Shown here: in pieces, positions 1 through 10,921 of the stretch
How positions within the stretch are numbered: the first letter of the stretch is position 1
Layout: each line of letters starts with the position of its first letter
Source: Rotaria socialis
Taxonomy: Eukaryota > Rotifera > Eurotatoria > Philodinida > Philodinidae
Direction: 5' to 3'
DNA: 64,000 nt
NCBI GenBank assembly: GCA_905331475.1
Contig: CAJNYU010000515.1
Span: 1-64,000 of the forward strand
Notes under the pieces: model-generated
What the model was told of the DNA's origin: nothing
The model's database searches: none
The model's input: only the letters and a program-made list of their open reading frames with translations
Program-made: the position numbers and the translations under genes

Positions 1-1329
1 TGAATGCGCAAGGTGGAAGGAACCCCCTATCGTATGGCAAATTGTTCATCAGCTGTTTGATTTTCTCTCCCAAATGTCCCTAGTAACGGTGTTTAAATTT
101 ATATTTGCTTTTGACGAACGGTTAAAGTGTTTGGCCTACGTGGGGTTTCCGTAAACCCCTAAACGGTTGTTCCTTGTACCTTTTCTTTTGTAGTACACGT
201 ACGCCCACACGAAAAGTTGCCAACTCTCCTGCTTTCTGGTGATTGTTTCCGCTTTTTTAATTTTTTTTCTTCCTTTTTCCGCTTTTCTGCTTTTTCCAAT
301 TCTCTGCTTTTTTCGTTTTTTCGAATAAAACGTATTCGTATCCAACATACGTGCAAAATAACATGTGATATTAATGAATGATTTGAGAGTGCTTACAAAT
401 ACCGTGAGTCTTTGTTGGCTTCTACGTTTTGAAAGTTTGGTAAAATTGAAAGGTATGGATTAAATATGAAAAAGTCTTTAGTATTCTCAGAGGTAGGAGA
501 AATATGAGACGATATAACGTTCCGCTATTTCCGACTCTTTAAGATGGGCTTTGTGCTTTTTAGATCTCATCAGGTGGCAACGCTGCCGGCACGCCTACAG
601 TGCTATTCATGACAATGAATCACCTAATGGCTGTTAAACCATATTCATCTGCAGTTGAGGACAATCTTGTTCGACAGTTGCAGAATAAAAATGAAATATT
701 TAAAAGGCTACTGATTCACGCGTATTAATAATTTATTTCATTTTTCAGATTGATGTTTCGACGGCCTGTCTGTTCGGACACTAGATAACAGTTAAACAAA
801 GATAACTAATTTACTCGTTAATATAAATTAACCAATCATTTATTGAACTGTGTCGAGTCACCGGTAATTAATTTTGGAAGACCAGTACCTAGGACAGAGA
901 AAAAGATATATGCAGATTCATACAAGTAAATTATATATTCACCTCACCTAAAGACTAGTGTACTGCATCGAAATCGAAATTTAAAAAAAGTTTCGGACTC
1001 TGACTTGGAATCTGAGTCGTGAAAAAATATTTTCCGGAGTCGGAGTCAGAGTAAAAAATGGCACTGGACTCCGAAATTCGATTTCTTCTCTGATGAAGCT
1101 GAAGTTGTAGAAAATAAAAGAAATTTATTGTGAGTTAATGTTTGAGCTATATTAGTGCAAAAATTACATAATCTGATACAAGTTTATTCGTGAGTATGTT
1201 GTAGAATGAATAAAGATATGCTAATTTTAATTTTATAAATAAATCTTAAGCAAAAATAATGGCACAAGAAAAATGTTGACATTAATCATTAGTATACAAA
1301 AAAATTAAAATAGATTAATCAAGAATATT
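1..1329. other. Gene-poor stretch, nothing supported
   Basis: I see no convincing gene. The short open frames around 136-356 come from a T/A-rich low-complexity run (poly-Lys/Arg when translated) and are not credible. Around 985-1080 there is a local run of GGACTC/GAGTC-type words (GGAGTCGGAGTCAGAG and relatives) in both orientations, which looks like a short degenerate simple repeat. Confidence 0.5.
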
Positions 1330-1623
1330 CTATTTATTAAAATGATTGAAACTATCGTCGACATCGAGGCATAATTGTTTAGGAGCTGTGCAGGTTGATT
1401 CTTCAGAAGATACTGTTGTTGTCCATGACATTGATGCTGTTCGTTTTCGACGAAAATCACTATTTAATAATTCTTTAAAAATTTCCATATTCTTTTGTAA
1501 AAACAGCATTTGATTTATTTTTTCACAATCTAAACGTGTTGTTTTTTCTGTAACAACATTTTTCGTTGTTGAAGACAGACGTTCAATAATAGTATTGGAA
1601 GCTGGTATTGTTGCAAGCCACCT
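1330..1623 (-). pseudogene. hAT transposase C-terminal fragment
   Basis: This minus-strand frame ends at a TAG (1330-1332) and encodes about 97 residues that read like the hAT dimerisation region. The motif begins IPASNTIIERLSSTTKNVVT, then a Lys/Thr-rich step, and ends with a NQMLFLQKN helix. In the family this is the IPA(T/S)S...ER.FS..G..V....R..L......LFL region at the transposase C-terminus. Directly upstream the frame meets a TGA (1624-1626), and no DDE domain is seen nearby, so it is a relic, or a last exon whose others are lost. A second, different hAT fragment sits at 40.56 kb. Confidence 0.7.
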
Positions 1624-2094
1624 TCACCAAGGGGGAAAAGGTGATTTATGATTTTGTGAGTTTAGATGATTTTTTTGATTTAATTTTGATTTTTAGCTGA
1701 TTTAAATCAGCTTTTCCCCCCTTGAAAAAAGCACTTGCTTTTTCAATCATAATATCTAGTAACAAGGTGAAAAGTGAAGCGAATGTTATTAATAAAAAAA
1801 TAAAAATAAAAAGGTCTAGTGTACTTTTCGAACAAAAAGGAAATGAGAAAAAAAAAATTTCTAATTAATTATATGAAGCAATATTATTCATAAATAAAGT
1901 CCTTGAACATAGACCTTTAATGAATGCTTTTCCCCATTTTGTTCTGTAGATGTCGGCAAATATAGTGATAAAGTATATGATCTTGGTACTCGCCAGAAAT
2001 GTTTTTACGTTACCTAATTGGCATTCAGCGGTGAGTCGAATGAACATAAGAAATTCTTTGCTCGTTTTGGTCTGAATACCCAAGTAAAACTGAA
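1624..2094. other. Non-coding, contains a small imperfect fold-back
   Basis: No supported gene. Around 1620-1730 there is an imperfect inverted arrangement: AAGGGGGAAAAGGTGA at the left and CTTTTCCCCCCTTG at the right, with AT-rich repeats of GATTT between. It may be a tiny MITE or slippage product. The minus-strand open frame at 1865-2083 is unrecognised and I do not support it as a gene. Confidence 0.4.
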
Positions 2095-2310
2095 ACGCAG
2101 AGTAGACGCATCCAAATGCGTTTATAGACGGATATAGATGCGTTTTTGTTGCAAATGATGATTAAATGCGTTCAACCGCATTTCAGTGATACATCTAGAT
2201 GCACTTAAACAAACAGGCGCATTTAAATGCATCTAAAATATGAACACGTTGCATTTTTTGGTCGATATTTTTGCGGGTAGATGCGTTCCAATGAATAGAC
2301 GCGTTTTTCA
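2095..2310. repeat. Cluster of ATGCGTTT-like words in both orientations
   Basis: Within about 215 bp there are roughly ten copies of a short word of the form (A)GATGCGTT / AACGCATCT or near variants (AGACGCATC, AAATGCGTT, AGATGCGTT, GGCGCATTT, AAATGCATCT, AGATGCGTTCC, AGACGCGTTTTT). They are spaced irregularly and occur on both strands. It could be a degenerate minisatellite, a transposon end with many transposase sites, or a protein-binding cluster. No coding frame crosses it. Confidence 0.5.
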
Positions 2311-3299
2311 TTTGACCATTGTAACGACAAGCTAGATTGGAGTAGCTTGTGCCACTCTCGGCAAAGATGTTTATTAGGCTACTTCAAGTATCCAGAGTGT
2401 AACGACAAAACTAGAGAGTGTCGCCTATGCCCGTCGGCATGATGGTGTATTGTGTATTGTGTCATCTGACATCACTAGTCGTGTCCCTACTTTACATTAA
2501 ACACAAGCTTATATACGCTGAAAGAAAAGGTGCCAAACGGAACCTTCGAGGTTTCATGGAGCTGTACTATACTGTTTAGGTGTCCGTGGAGTTATACGAA
2601 ATCTGTACAAGGTTCAGCAAAATTCCAGGTTTTGTAGTATACTTTTAAGAGTTTCGAAATTTAAAAAGATTTCGTTGTGAACTATTTCAAATTTGTGATT
2701 TACAATAGGTTTCGTCATTAATCTTTTTGAGTTTTGCATTCAAAAAGGTTTGTTAAAATACCTTGTGAAGAAATCGTATTGAAGGCATATCGTAAAAAAA
2801 CAAAGCGATCTCTCTCGACATCGCATATAACAGAACAACTACATGACTAATGGTACAATCAACCGGTGCTGTCACAATTTCGTTCAATCGGTTTTCATCA
2901 AATGTCATCGACAGACATCTGAACTCATCCTATAAAACTTTGTACTGCATTCATTGCTAACTATTTTGTCTCATCAGATTTCAGCGGTTATGATAAAGAA
3001 CGTGCAACATATTTATTGATTGTCTTTTATCGGAGTATGATTACCCAGAATGCTATATTTTTTGTTAAGATTATTGTTTTGTTTTACATTGAACTAATTA
3101 TTTTAGATTACATCTTCGATCGAGTAGTTACTATATTTCAATTATTGCCACAAAAACAATTGCTGAATCTATAACAACAACTATTTGATGTGCGTATCTT
3201 ATTGCATTTGTTATTCTGATCTCATTCATTTCTTTATTTAGTGTTGATTCAAGTTTGAAGTTTGGCTATAGAATCTGCACGTACATCATATCACACTTG
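2311..3299. other. Gene-poor stretch, nothing supported
   Basis: AT-rich sequence with scattered short inverted and direct repeats (for example, TTTCG...AAAAAGATTTCG words around 2650-2760). I see no open frame or RNA gene that I can support. Confidence 0.4.
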
Positions 3300-3842
3300 A
3301 ACTGTAATTTTTCGTATTAAAGGTTAGTCACCATAAGCATTAATAAATTCATTTTTCCTCTATTTAGATTCTTGGGAGAATTGCACTGTTGGTAAGTTAT
3401 TATTATAAACGATAAATTCGTTCGTCATCTATTTTAGTTCCTTCAGAATTCTATTATCGGTAATTTATGATGAGAAATAAAAACTTCTTCTTGTTTCTAT
3501 TTAGACTCGTCTTGAATTGTATTATTGGTGAGTACTGATAGGAAACGATAAACTAGTTACCTTCTATTTTAGTTCGTTAAGAATCCAACTATTGGATACA
3601 TTACTATTAAAAATAATCAATTCAGTTATTCTCTATTTAGATTCTTGGAACAATTTTTATCATTGATAACGTACCATTAGAATTACTTAATTCGTTTATT
3701 TAGATTTAGGAAGAATTCTATTATTGGCAGGTTACCGTTAGAATTAATCAATTAATTCATTCTGTATTTAGGTCGATGACGAATTCTATGATTCGGAAGG
3801 TACTAGCATAATTAATATATTCGAATATTTGCTATTTAGGTG
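3300..3842 (+). repeat. 68-bp tandem array of micro-exon-like units
   Basis: Seven units follow one another, each starting after a CTATTTAG- or TTTTAG-type 3' splice-like signal. These AG dinucleotides end at 3367, 3437, 3504, 3572, 3640, 3703 and 3771, with an eighth at 3839, giving steps of 70, 67, 68, 68, 63, 68 and 68 bp. After each AG comes a 22-25 nt core with a common GAATTCTATTATTG-like ending. The first three cores are then followed by GTAAGT, GTAATT and GTGAGT, exactly like 5' splice sites; later units have decayed donors. The flank near 3330 (AAAG|GTTAGT) may be an eighth, degenerate unit. The implied introns (about 45 bp) are of normal bdelloid size. It is either a duplicated micro-exon array or a satellite that only resembles one. 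Confidence 0.6.
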
Positions 3843-4368
3843 CTTAATAGCAGTGGTATTATTTTCATTAACGTATCAAAAGAATCAATAATGTTTTTCA
3901 TAAAGCTCAGGCAAAAGAATAATATTCTTTGTGGGTGTGGGTGCTATTCCAAAAGGAATTATCTGTATATGACTTGTTCTCGGTTTGATAGGGTGAATAG
4001 TGTACCCGTTCCTATGAGAAGGGACTGAAAAAGCTCTTGTCTTTTCGGTTCCGATGAGAGAGTCTAAGTACTAAGATAGTGGACGTTGTGTTGTATAGCT
4101 GAATAGATGACAATCGGAATTGTAGTGGCAGAACCGCGAGAAGATACGTTAAACAGATTGAGATCCCCAATGCTTTTGTTATTTAGAGAGCTGCGAAAGC
4201 AGAAATTTATACATGAGTCTTGTATTGAATAGTGGTGTAAACTGCATTGTAGTAGAGTATACTATTCAGCGAAACTTTTCTCCGACACTGCGTAGCTTAT
4301 TTTATGGAACATGAAGAGCGAAACCCTTTTTTTTATAGGGAATAAAATTATTGTCTGTTACGAAACCA
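3843..4368. other. Non-coding; one single-arm telomere-like tract
   Basis: No supported gene. At 3931-3944 there is GTGGGTGTGGGTG, a telomere-like run resembling the G-rich arms seen elsewhere in the window, but the matching C-rich arm is weak or absent here. Confidence 0.4.
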
Positions 4369-4945
4369 AAAATGGATACCGGAATTTCGGCCAAAAGAAT
4401 TTTCGGGCCGGACTTTCGGACCAATTTTATACAAATTCATTAAACTCGGAGAAAAAACGAATTTTTTTGAAAATTGGTTTCTAGATATTTTTAGTACCGA
4501 GCGAAGCGTCGTAGTGCCGAGCGAAGTGATATAGTGTTAAAAACAGCACTTCTATTATTATAGAACATAGTATGGCGTTTTAAGATACATATCGTTTATC
4601 CACAACAAGCACGAACGAATCTAGTGTAATCTCAATATTGGCTTAAGGATGCACATTTTTTAGTTTTATTTTAGATGTAGAATTCACTATTGCTGGTATA
4701 TTTTTCGAAATTTGTTCAGATGTATATTAGGCATAAATTCGTTTTTTTTATTTCAACTAGTTTTTTTTCTATGGAATGAAAAACGCCGCTTCGCTCGGCA
4801 CTACGTCACTTCGCTCAGTACTACGACGCTTCGCTCGGTACTAAAAAATCTAGAAACCAATTTTCAAAAAAATTCTTTTTTTCTCCGATTTTAATGAATT
4901 TGTATAAAATTGGTCCGAAATTCCGTGGGCCGAAATTCATGTAAC
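4369..4945. mobile_element. Fold-back/MITE element with about 150-bp inverted arms
   Basis: The left arm (about 4369-4525) and right arm (about 4780-4942) are near-perfect reverse complements. Both carry GAATTTCGG, ACCAATTTTATACAAATTCA, AAAATTGGTTTCTAGAT and then GTACCGAGCGAAGCGTCGTA. At the inner edge of each arm a 21-bp direct repeat based on (G)CCGAGCGAAG is present two to three times. About 255 bp separates the arms and has no credible gene; the small open frame at 4712-4894 is only the right arm read through. A target duplication could not be fixed. This is most likely a non-autonomous DNA transposon. Confidence 0.8.
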
Positions 4946-5828
4946 CCATTATTTTGTAAGTATTTTAAACAAAGTCATAAGTGATCTTTCTGAACAGTAT
5001 AAAGCACTTTTAAAGATATTTGTGTAGTAATGATCTTGATTATACATTCTTAAGAAAATAACTGTTTATCCTATGTCTGATCTCGTCTTCACGTGACAGT
5101 AGTTCTAAATTTCCAACGCTGTACTTTTTCCTATAGAAGAAATTTTATGTAGCTCAAAACGTGCAGAATTCTCATTTGTAAAAAATGATTAAGGTGCAAA
5201 ATAAAATTACTCGTCATAAAAAATTTTGAAATTAACTGTGGCATAAATTAAAGTTACATAATCAAAGAAAGTATTTTTTATTGGAAAATGAATGTTGAGG
5301 ACTTGAAATCTATCTAATGAGATGTAATTAAGGGTCACATTGATTTATGATTACTTCTCTTTAGATTCTCAGAAAGATATTTTATTTGCTAAATTATATG
5401 ATATTTTGTTTATTTAATAGCTTAGTTTGTTTGCGTTATATAAGAATCTAGATTTTATTCATTTGTATTTTTTAAGATAAACATTATTTGTGCAAAATTA
5501 ATTTGAAGATAAATTGATAATCGATAATTAAATGTATTCTTGCTTTTATACGTTTTATCGTATATCATCTAACTTAGATGATCTAAGTTAGTTTAAGCTG
5601 TCTGGTCAAAACAGAGATATATGTGATATATTCATGGGTCACTGGTGGTTCATTGGTTTAGGTATGTGAATTTATAATCAAACATCTTGTTCTAGCCTGA
5701 TTCACTGCAGAATTTAAATGTATGTATAAAAATAAAATACAAGTCTTGCTCATACGTCTCTAGGAAGAGCTGACCATCATGTAAGAATGATGGTGATACA
5801 GTACAAATCTGCGCGAATATGGCAATTT
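4946..5828. other. Gene-poor stretch
   Basis: AT-rich non-coding sequence. A perfect short palindrome-like run AACTTAGATGATCTAAGTT lies at about 5569-5587. Nothing else that I can support. Confidence 0.4.
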
Positions 5829-5872
5829 TGGGGGGTGGGTGTGTTTACTAATATTAAATACGCCCACACCCT
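5829..5872. repeat. Telomere-like fold-back (G arm then C arm)
   Basis: GGGGGGTGGGTGTG (about 5830-5843) is followed after an AT-rich loop of about 17 nt by CGCCCACACCC (5861-5871). The arms are complementary over most of their length and are built of TGTGGG/GGGTGTG units. It lies just beyond the 3' end of the minus-strand pseudogene at 5.9-7.4 kb. Confidence 0.6.
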
Positions 5873-5904
5873 TCAGATTCGAACTGAATCTGCATTGCCA
5901 ATAT

Positions 5905-7403
5905 TTATCGATGATCATGTTCATCTAAGGCCCCAATACATTGAACCATCCCGTCATTAACTTTTTCTGCAGGTAAACATATGAACGTGTAATTATATGG
6001 TGTGACACAGGGAAAATAACGTGGCGGACACATGTTCTCCATACAATTTTCTTCACCGTCTCCGTAACAATAATTCCAGAAGCCATCGCATCGTGTATAG
6101 TAATTGTTACATGGCAATCTTCACATTCTGTTTCGTCAGTATAATTTTGACCATTAATCATTACGGATGACACTTGAATAGTTTGGTCGCATATATGTGC
6201 AAATGGAATCTCTTCCAAGTTACGTAGGCGCCGTGAAGGGCATATTTCTTTCAAAGGGTATACAAACGAATAGCATTTGTTTTTATTGTTACACTTGAAA
6301 CGGAGAATATCATTAATCATACAACTTAGTTTGTAATCTTCTTCATCATCATTAAGATAACAGTCTGAAATATTGTCAAGTATTCGATGTTTTGTTATGC
6401 TTTTCGATGAATTTTTGCAACAATGTAATGAAGAATAATAAGAATTATATTCATCGTTGAGTCTAATCAAACATTTACGAAAATATGATTCAACCAAGCT
6501 AATCAGAGAAGATCAACTTTGAAGTTTTGTATTCCGATTAATACCGATTTCATAACTATGTACACAAAAATAATTTCCATATGAAGAATGTTGGTGTGAG
6601 AAAATCACAGAGTTGCACATCATAACATATAGAATCAGGTATGAGAGAATATTCAACATTCAAATAGCAAACATTTTTAAATAATATAAAAAATGTACAT
6701 GATCGAATAGTACAGGTACTGTTGGAAAATTAATAAAAGTGTCACAAGCTTGCCAATAAGTATGAATAATAGATGATGCTAAGATTTGATAACATGATGC
6801 CCCGTTAATTTAATCCAGGATTTTAGTTAGACAAATCATAATCATTCAATATTTAAATTCACTTGAGTACTGATCGATTCCATGAATATAACAGGTCACC
6901 CGTATGAGACTATATGAAGAATCGTAATAATTTCTTTTCGCCTCTACAGATTTGATAATATCCGGGAAGAATTTTATTCGATGTAGAACAAACGAGTATT
7001 GGCATTGTGATCAAAACCATGGGCTTGTACAATTGAAAAACACTTCTTCCAGTGCAGTGGCGTTGCCTTAATGATCAATATAATATTAATATCGTTCTGC
7101 AAGATCGACCGTAGCAGATCATAAAAGAAGTTGGTTAGCAGTAATATTCAATTGGCGAAACTCATCAAATGTGAAGTTTCGATCACGTATGTTAACGAAA
7201 TCTCGTAATTGTGATTGATCGTTAATAGTTGTACCAAGACAATACTCTATCTTTTCTGTGTAGTCCAAATAGTTTATACTGTAATCATATAAGCAGCTCA
7301 CCTGCGCGCGATTTATACCAAGATTTTCATCGGTATTGTGCATGCTAAATTCCGTTCTTGCAATTGTCCAGAGTGACCAACTTAGAAGTAATTGATAGAA
7401 CAT
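5905..7403 (-). pseudogene. Disabled LDL-receptor/EGF-type bdelloid membrane protein
   Basis: The first exon-like block (7080-7403) starts with a hydrophobic N-terminus (MFYQLLLSWSLWTIA) and continues with FTFDEFRQLNITANQLL. After a TGA at 7119-7121 the same frame goes on with SATVDLAERY, and a little later with FNCTSPWF and SQCQYSF. These are blocks I know from large bdelloid LDLa/EGF proteins. Several in-frame stops sit where the family would have Trp, Gln and Gly, so nonsense mutations have killed it. Further downstream, 6497-5925 and 6117-5905 (different frames) encode Cys-rich text, including TRCDGFWNYC and CPPRYFPCV followed by a CIGALDE block, which resemble LDL-receptor class A repeats. 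Downstream exons of the usual protein are missing. Intron boundaries are uncertain. Function was presumably cell-surface adhesion or reception. Confidence 0.65.
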
Positions 7404-7991
7404 ATAATTTGTTGACCAAAAGACTTGTGCTATGAAATCACTGTCTTCGAAGATCGAGAGAAAGTATTAATAATTAATAGTACTCAGCTTTATACAAGAC
7501 AAAAAATGTACACGATTTTCAAGTATGTATATTAGACATTATTAATGATGGATTTATTAGGAAATATCTACGCCATGACTGTACTCTCAGTTGACTTGAA
7601 TCTAATATTAAATGATAGAATAAAAAAACTTCTATGATAAGTTTATCTGAAAACTTTTAAGACATGTCTGTTTTTGATTTTCATAGTTCATGTAGCACAG
7701 AAACATATTCTGTGATTAAGTGAACCTTATATATAATTAAAAACACGAAGGATTCATGATTTATTTTAATTGAATATAAACACTTTTAACATGACAAAAT
7801 AATAATAGCTTTAGAAATTTATTTTGGTACATGTCATTAATTGTTCGCCTGGAAGTTTCGTAAGATAAAATTTCTCTTGTAGGACGATATCTAAAATTCT
7901 GGAATTCGCATGTACTCTTTCGAGAAAAAGAATCGAATTGTGAATTCTTATTGTTATTATTTGTGAGCACTCTTTCTAATTGAGCCAAAGA
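7404..7991. other. Non-coding; unsupported small frame
   Basis: No supported gene. A 78-codon minus-strand frame (7761-7997) is unrecognised, Asn/Ser-rich and overlaps the start of the next repeat element. Confidence 0.4.
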
Positions 7992-8376
7992 CATCATAAT
8001 ACCATTACACTGGGTAATGAGAATCCAAAGTCATAGTATCCTAAGCTTATACCATACGAAGTGCATCAATATCTAGATCTCATTCGGTTATAGATAAATA
8101 CTACCAAAATTTTCCGATACTACCACTTGGGTAACGACTTCGTTACCCTACCCTGATAACTATATATCAAAAGTTGAGGAATTTGAGTTGTTTTGGTGCA
8201 ATGATATTTAGGGTAAGCACTTTGTTATTCCAAAGGTCATTACATCAAAACAACTCAAATTCCTCAATTTTTAACATATAGTTATCAGGGTAGGATAACG
8301 AAGTCGTTACCCCAAAGACCACTTCGTTAGTTGCGGCTAGAAAGGTCGTTACTCGGTGTAACGGGATTATGGCATC
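7992..8376. mobile_element. CATAAT-type inverted-repeat element, copy 1 (MITE)
   Basis: The ends are CATAATACCATTACAC at the left and, read inward on the other strand, CATAATCCCGTTACAC at the right. Inside are long inner arms: 8128-8204 (GGGTAACGACTTCGTTACCC, a palindrome itself, then GATAACTATATATC and GAGGAATTTGAGTTGTTTTG) and their reverse complement at 8238-8313. The whole could fold into one hairpin. The same ends and the same GAGGAATTTGAGTTGTTTTG segment recur in the larger element at 50.07-51.15 kb, which defines a family. No coding sequence, so it is non-autonomous. Confidence 0.8.
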
Positions 8377-10908
8377 ATTCGACTTCTTTCTTTCTCTCAT
8401 ATTATTATGCTCTGTTATCATAAAAACAGCAACGTGATCTTATGACAACAGAGTAATCTATCTTCGTACGGAATGGAACCATGCATCTTTCGCTTACTGT
8501 CAAAACGAATCATTTCAGACATAAAAATTGATTGAAAGAAATTACTTACAATAAAAAATATGAAGACTTACAAAAGTCATGAATACATGATTAATAACGG
8601 CGTATTTAATGATCCACAAGAATATTTATTAAACTTTGTTTGAGATCAATGTGTGTCATAAGCAAAAATCATGCACATAGTTTACGACAAAAAAAATCAA
8701 AAATCTAAATACGTATATCACAATCCAACTGTAAAGGATAAACATCTTGGTGATGTGGGTGCGACTTGTTTGGATGATATAAAAAAATGAACAACTGCAC
8801 CCAAACCCTCAAGAATGAGATAACAACGAACAAAATTGCTGAGTCATGCAGCAAATCAGGCTATAGAGCTTGTGAAAAGTGTAGAAAATGTGGTTACAGA
8901 CAAGAGCGTGCCTAACGGCAAATACATGTTCAAATATAATTGTAATGAACATCTACGATGTGCAACAGTTGTTTGAAAAGAACATATTTAAAGAGTCAAT
9001 TGCGTACGATCGACGTAAGTTTCGCGTACACGTAAACTTCCATCTATTGATTTAGAATCTGGAAGAAAAAATATTTTGATCGTTATAACGATATGTGTGC
9101 GGGTGTAGATGATAATATTTGCTTAGTGTGATGATAGGATTAAATCTGGCCTCCGATTGCACTTTTTTAAAAATATAGGAATCCTTAGAGGATCAAGGTT
9201 ATCCAAAATATAGGATGTTTTTTACATAGTTTCTGTTGAATTGTTTTGCTGTTTTTTAACTGCTCTGCTCGAAAATCGTTTTAATGAAGCTGTTATAAAC
9301 AGTTCAACCGTAGCCAAGATCCTTATGTAATTTTTCTACTGAAATAAGTCACTAATTCGAGGATCATTATAAAAGTTTTCTCAAATCGATAAATAACAAC
9401 AAAGTAGATCATAAGCTTTGAAAAAGACAAATACTATTTCTCATAATTAACGGAGACGTTTCAGATTACGGACATGACTTCCCAAAAAATCTCAATCTAA
9501 TCTTATTGTCCTGATAATCAACATTCATTGCTTATTATTTTCCACAAATTCATTTTGTATGTTACCATAACCCATTTTTTTCTGGTAATAAATAAGTGTA
9601 AATGAAAATGCATATACACAGGATGGTGTATAATTTCACGAGCTTTCAGAAGATGTCGTTACTTTTAAAAAAAGATGCTCTTTTGGTAACAGTATCCTCA
9701 AAATACAGAGTGAAACATATTTTTTTCCAGGGGTAATATATACAACTTTTATATCTAACTAAAACCTCACTAAAAATTCACTTAGTATTAAACAGTTTCT
9801 CAATCAGCCCACTAAATAGACGAAAGGAAATATACTATTTAAAGCAAATGTCACTATAATACAAGAATTTGCCCAAAACACATGATTATACACATTAAAA
9901 GGTTTTTTTCGTCTAAAGGCAATAGAAAAAGTAAGAGGTTTTTAGAAACTTTCTGCGTTCTTCGATAAAATATACGACAAAAATAGGACGTTTTTGAAAA
10001 TAGAGGAAATATAGGTCGAATCGCCGCCCAGGATTAAATTTAGTTATTTCACCATATACATATTTCCAGTTGTAATCCGATGTGCAATAGTTGTTGGATT
10101 CGGAGCAGAATGAGATTTTTTATTAACTGATGATTTACATGAAAGACTGGTGTTTGCAGTAATATATATCCGTTCTCTATTTATTATTCTCTCTCTTTAT
10201 GTTTCTCTAAAACTACCGGTGATATATATTGTTTTTCGGGAGGTATTTTAATCACTTCTGAAGATATAACTACAAATACAAACTACTTCATCTTTGCTTG
10301 CCTATTCGAATTTGTCTATTGTAATACTTCTTGAGAATGTGGATGCAAAGAAGAGACCCATTCACATCCGTTTACCGTCGGCTTTTACGCTGTAAAGTCG
10401 TAGAAATAGCTTTAATAGGGTATAGGTAGATGTGGACTGTCAGAATACTCACACCTTTTCTGTGGGTTCGACAACTTTATTGGATTGCCTATCAACATAA
10501 TTATGGTTAATCAATACGTTGTTTCTACAATCAAGGGGTAAGCATAATTTTTTCTGACGATGATATTATCTATACATATTCATTTGTTTAGAGAATAAAA
10601 TATGTTTTTGATTTTTCAATGAAGATGACTAACTTTCTCACTTCAACAATCGTTCGAGAGGGAGAAGAGAAGTGTATTTTTATGTATTTATGAGACCCAC
10701 GTCCCATTCTCTTCACTGCTCATCGTATTCAAAACAAATCATACTCCACAAAAAGATTTCTTTGCAAGAGAATTATGCCCGTTTCGAAATGTATATCTCT
10801 TGCAATCCTCTCTATTGATGCTTTACGTATGCTTGAATATCTATTGCTTAATCTTGCCGTCCAATAGAATCATTATTTGCTCGTGCTATTTGCTAAATTT
10901 CATTTCAG
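8377..10908. other. Gene-poor stretch
   Basis: Mostly AT-rich non-coding sequence. Around 8860-8960 a short plus-strand frame reads NGKYMFKYNCNEHLRC, which might be a relic of a Cys/His domain, but stops follow at once and I do not call it. Weak telomere-like arms occur near 9096-9112 (GTGTGCGGGTGTAG) and 10334-10370. The end of this stretch (TTTCATTTCAG, to 10908) looks like a 3' splice site, so a 5'-UTR intron of the next gene probably ends here. Confidence 0.4.
8752..8811. repeat. Telomere-like fold-back (G arm then C arm)
   Basis: GATGTGGGTGCG (8753-8764) is followed about 33 nt later by TGCACCCAAACCCTC (8797-8811). The inner GGGTGC/GCACCC segments are complementary. Same arrangement as the other telomere-like fold-backs: G-rich arm first, AT-rich loop, C-rich arm second. 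Confidence 0.5.
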
Positions 10909-10921
10909 TCAAAAACAAAAA

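Noticed and set aside
136-356. Lys/Arg-rich small frames
   Set aside because: They arise from a T-rich low-complexity run; the overlapping frames both look equally artificial.
8860-8990. Possible FLYWCH-like zinc-finger relic (NGKYMFKYNCNEHLRC)
   Set aside because: Too short, followed at once by stops, and the Cys/His spacing does not fit well enough.
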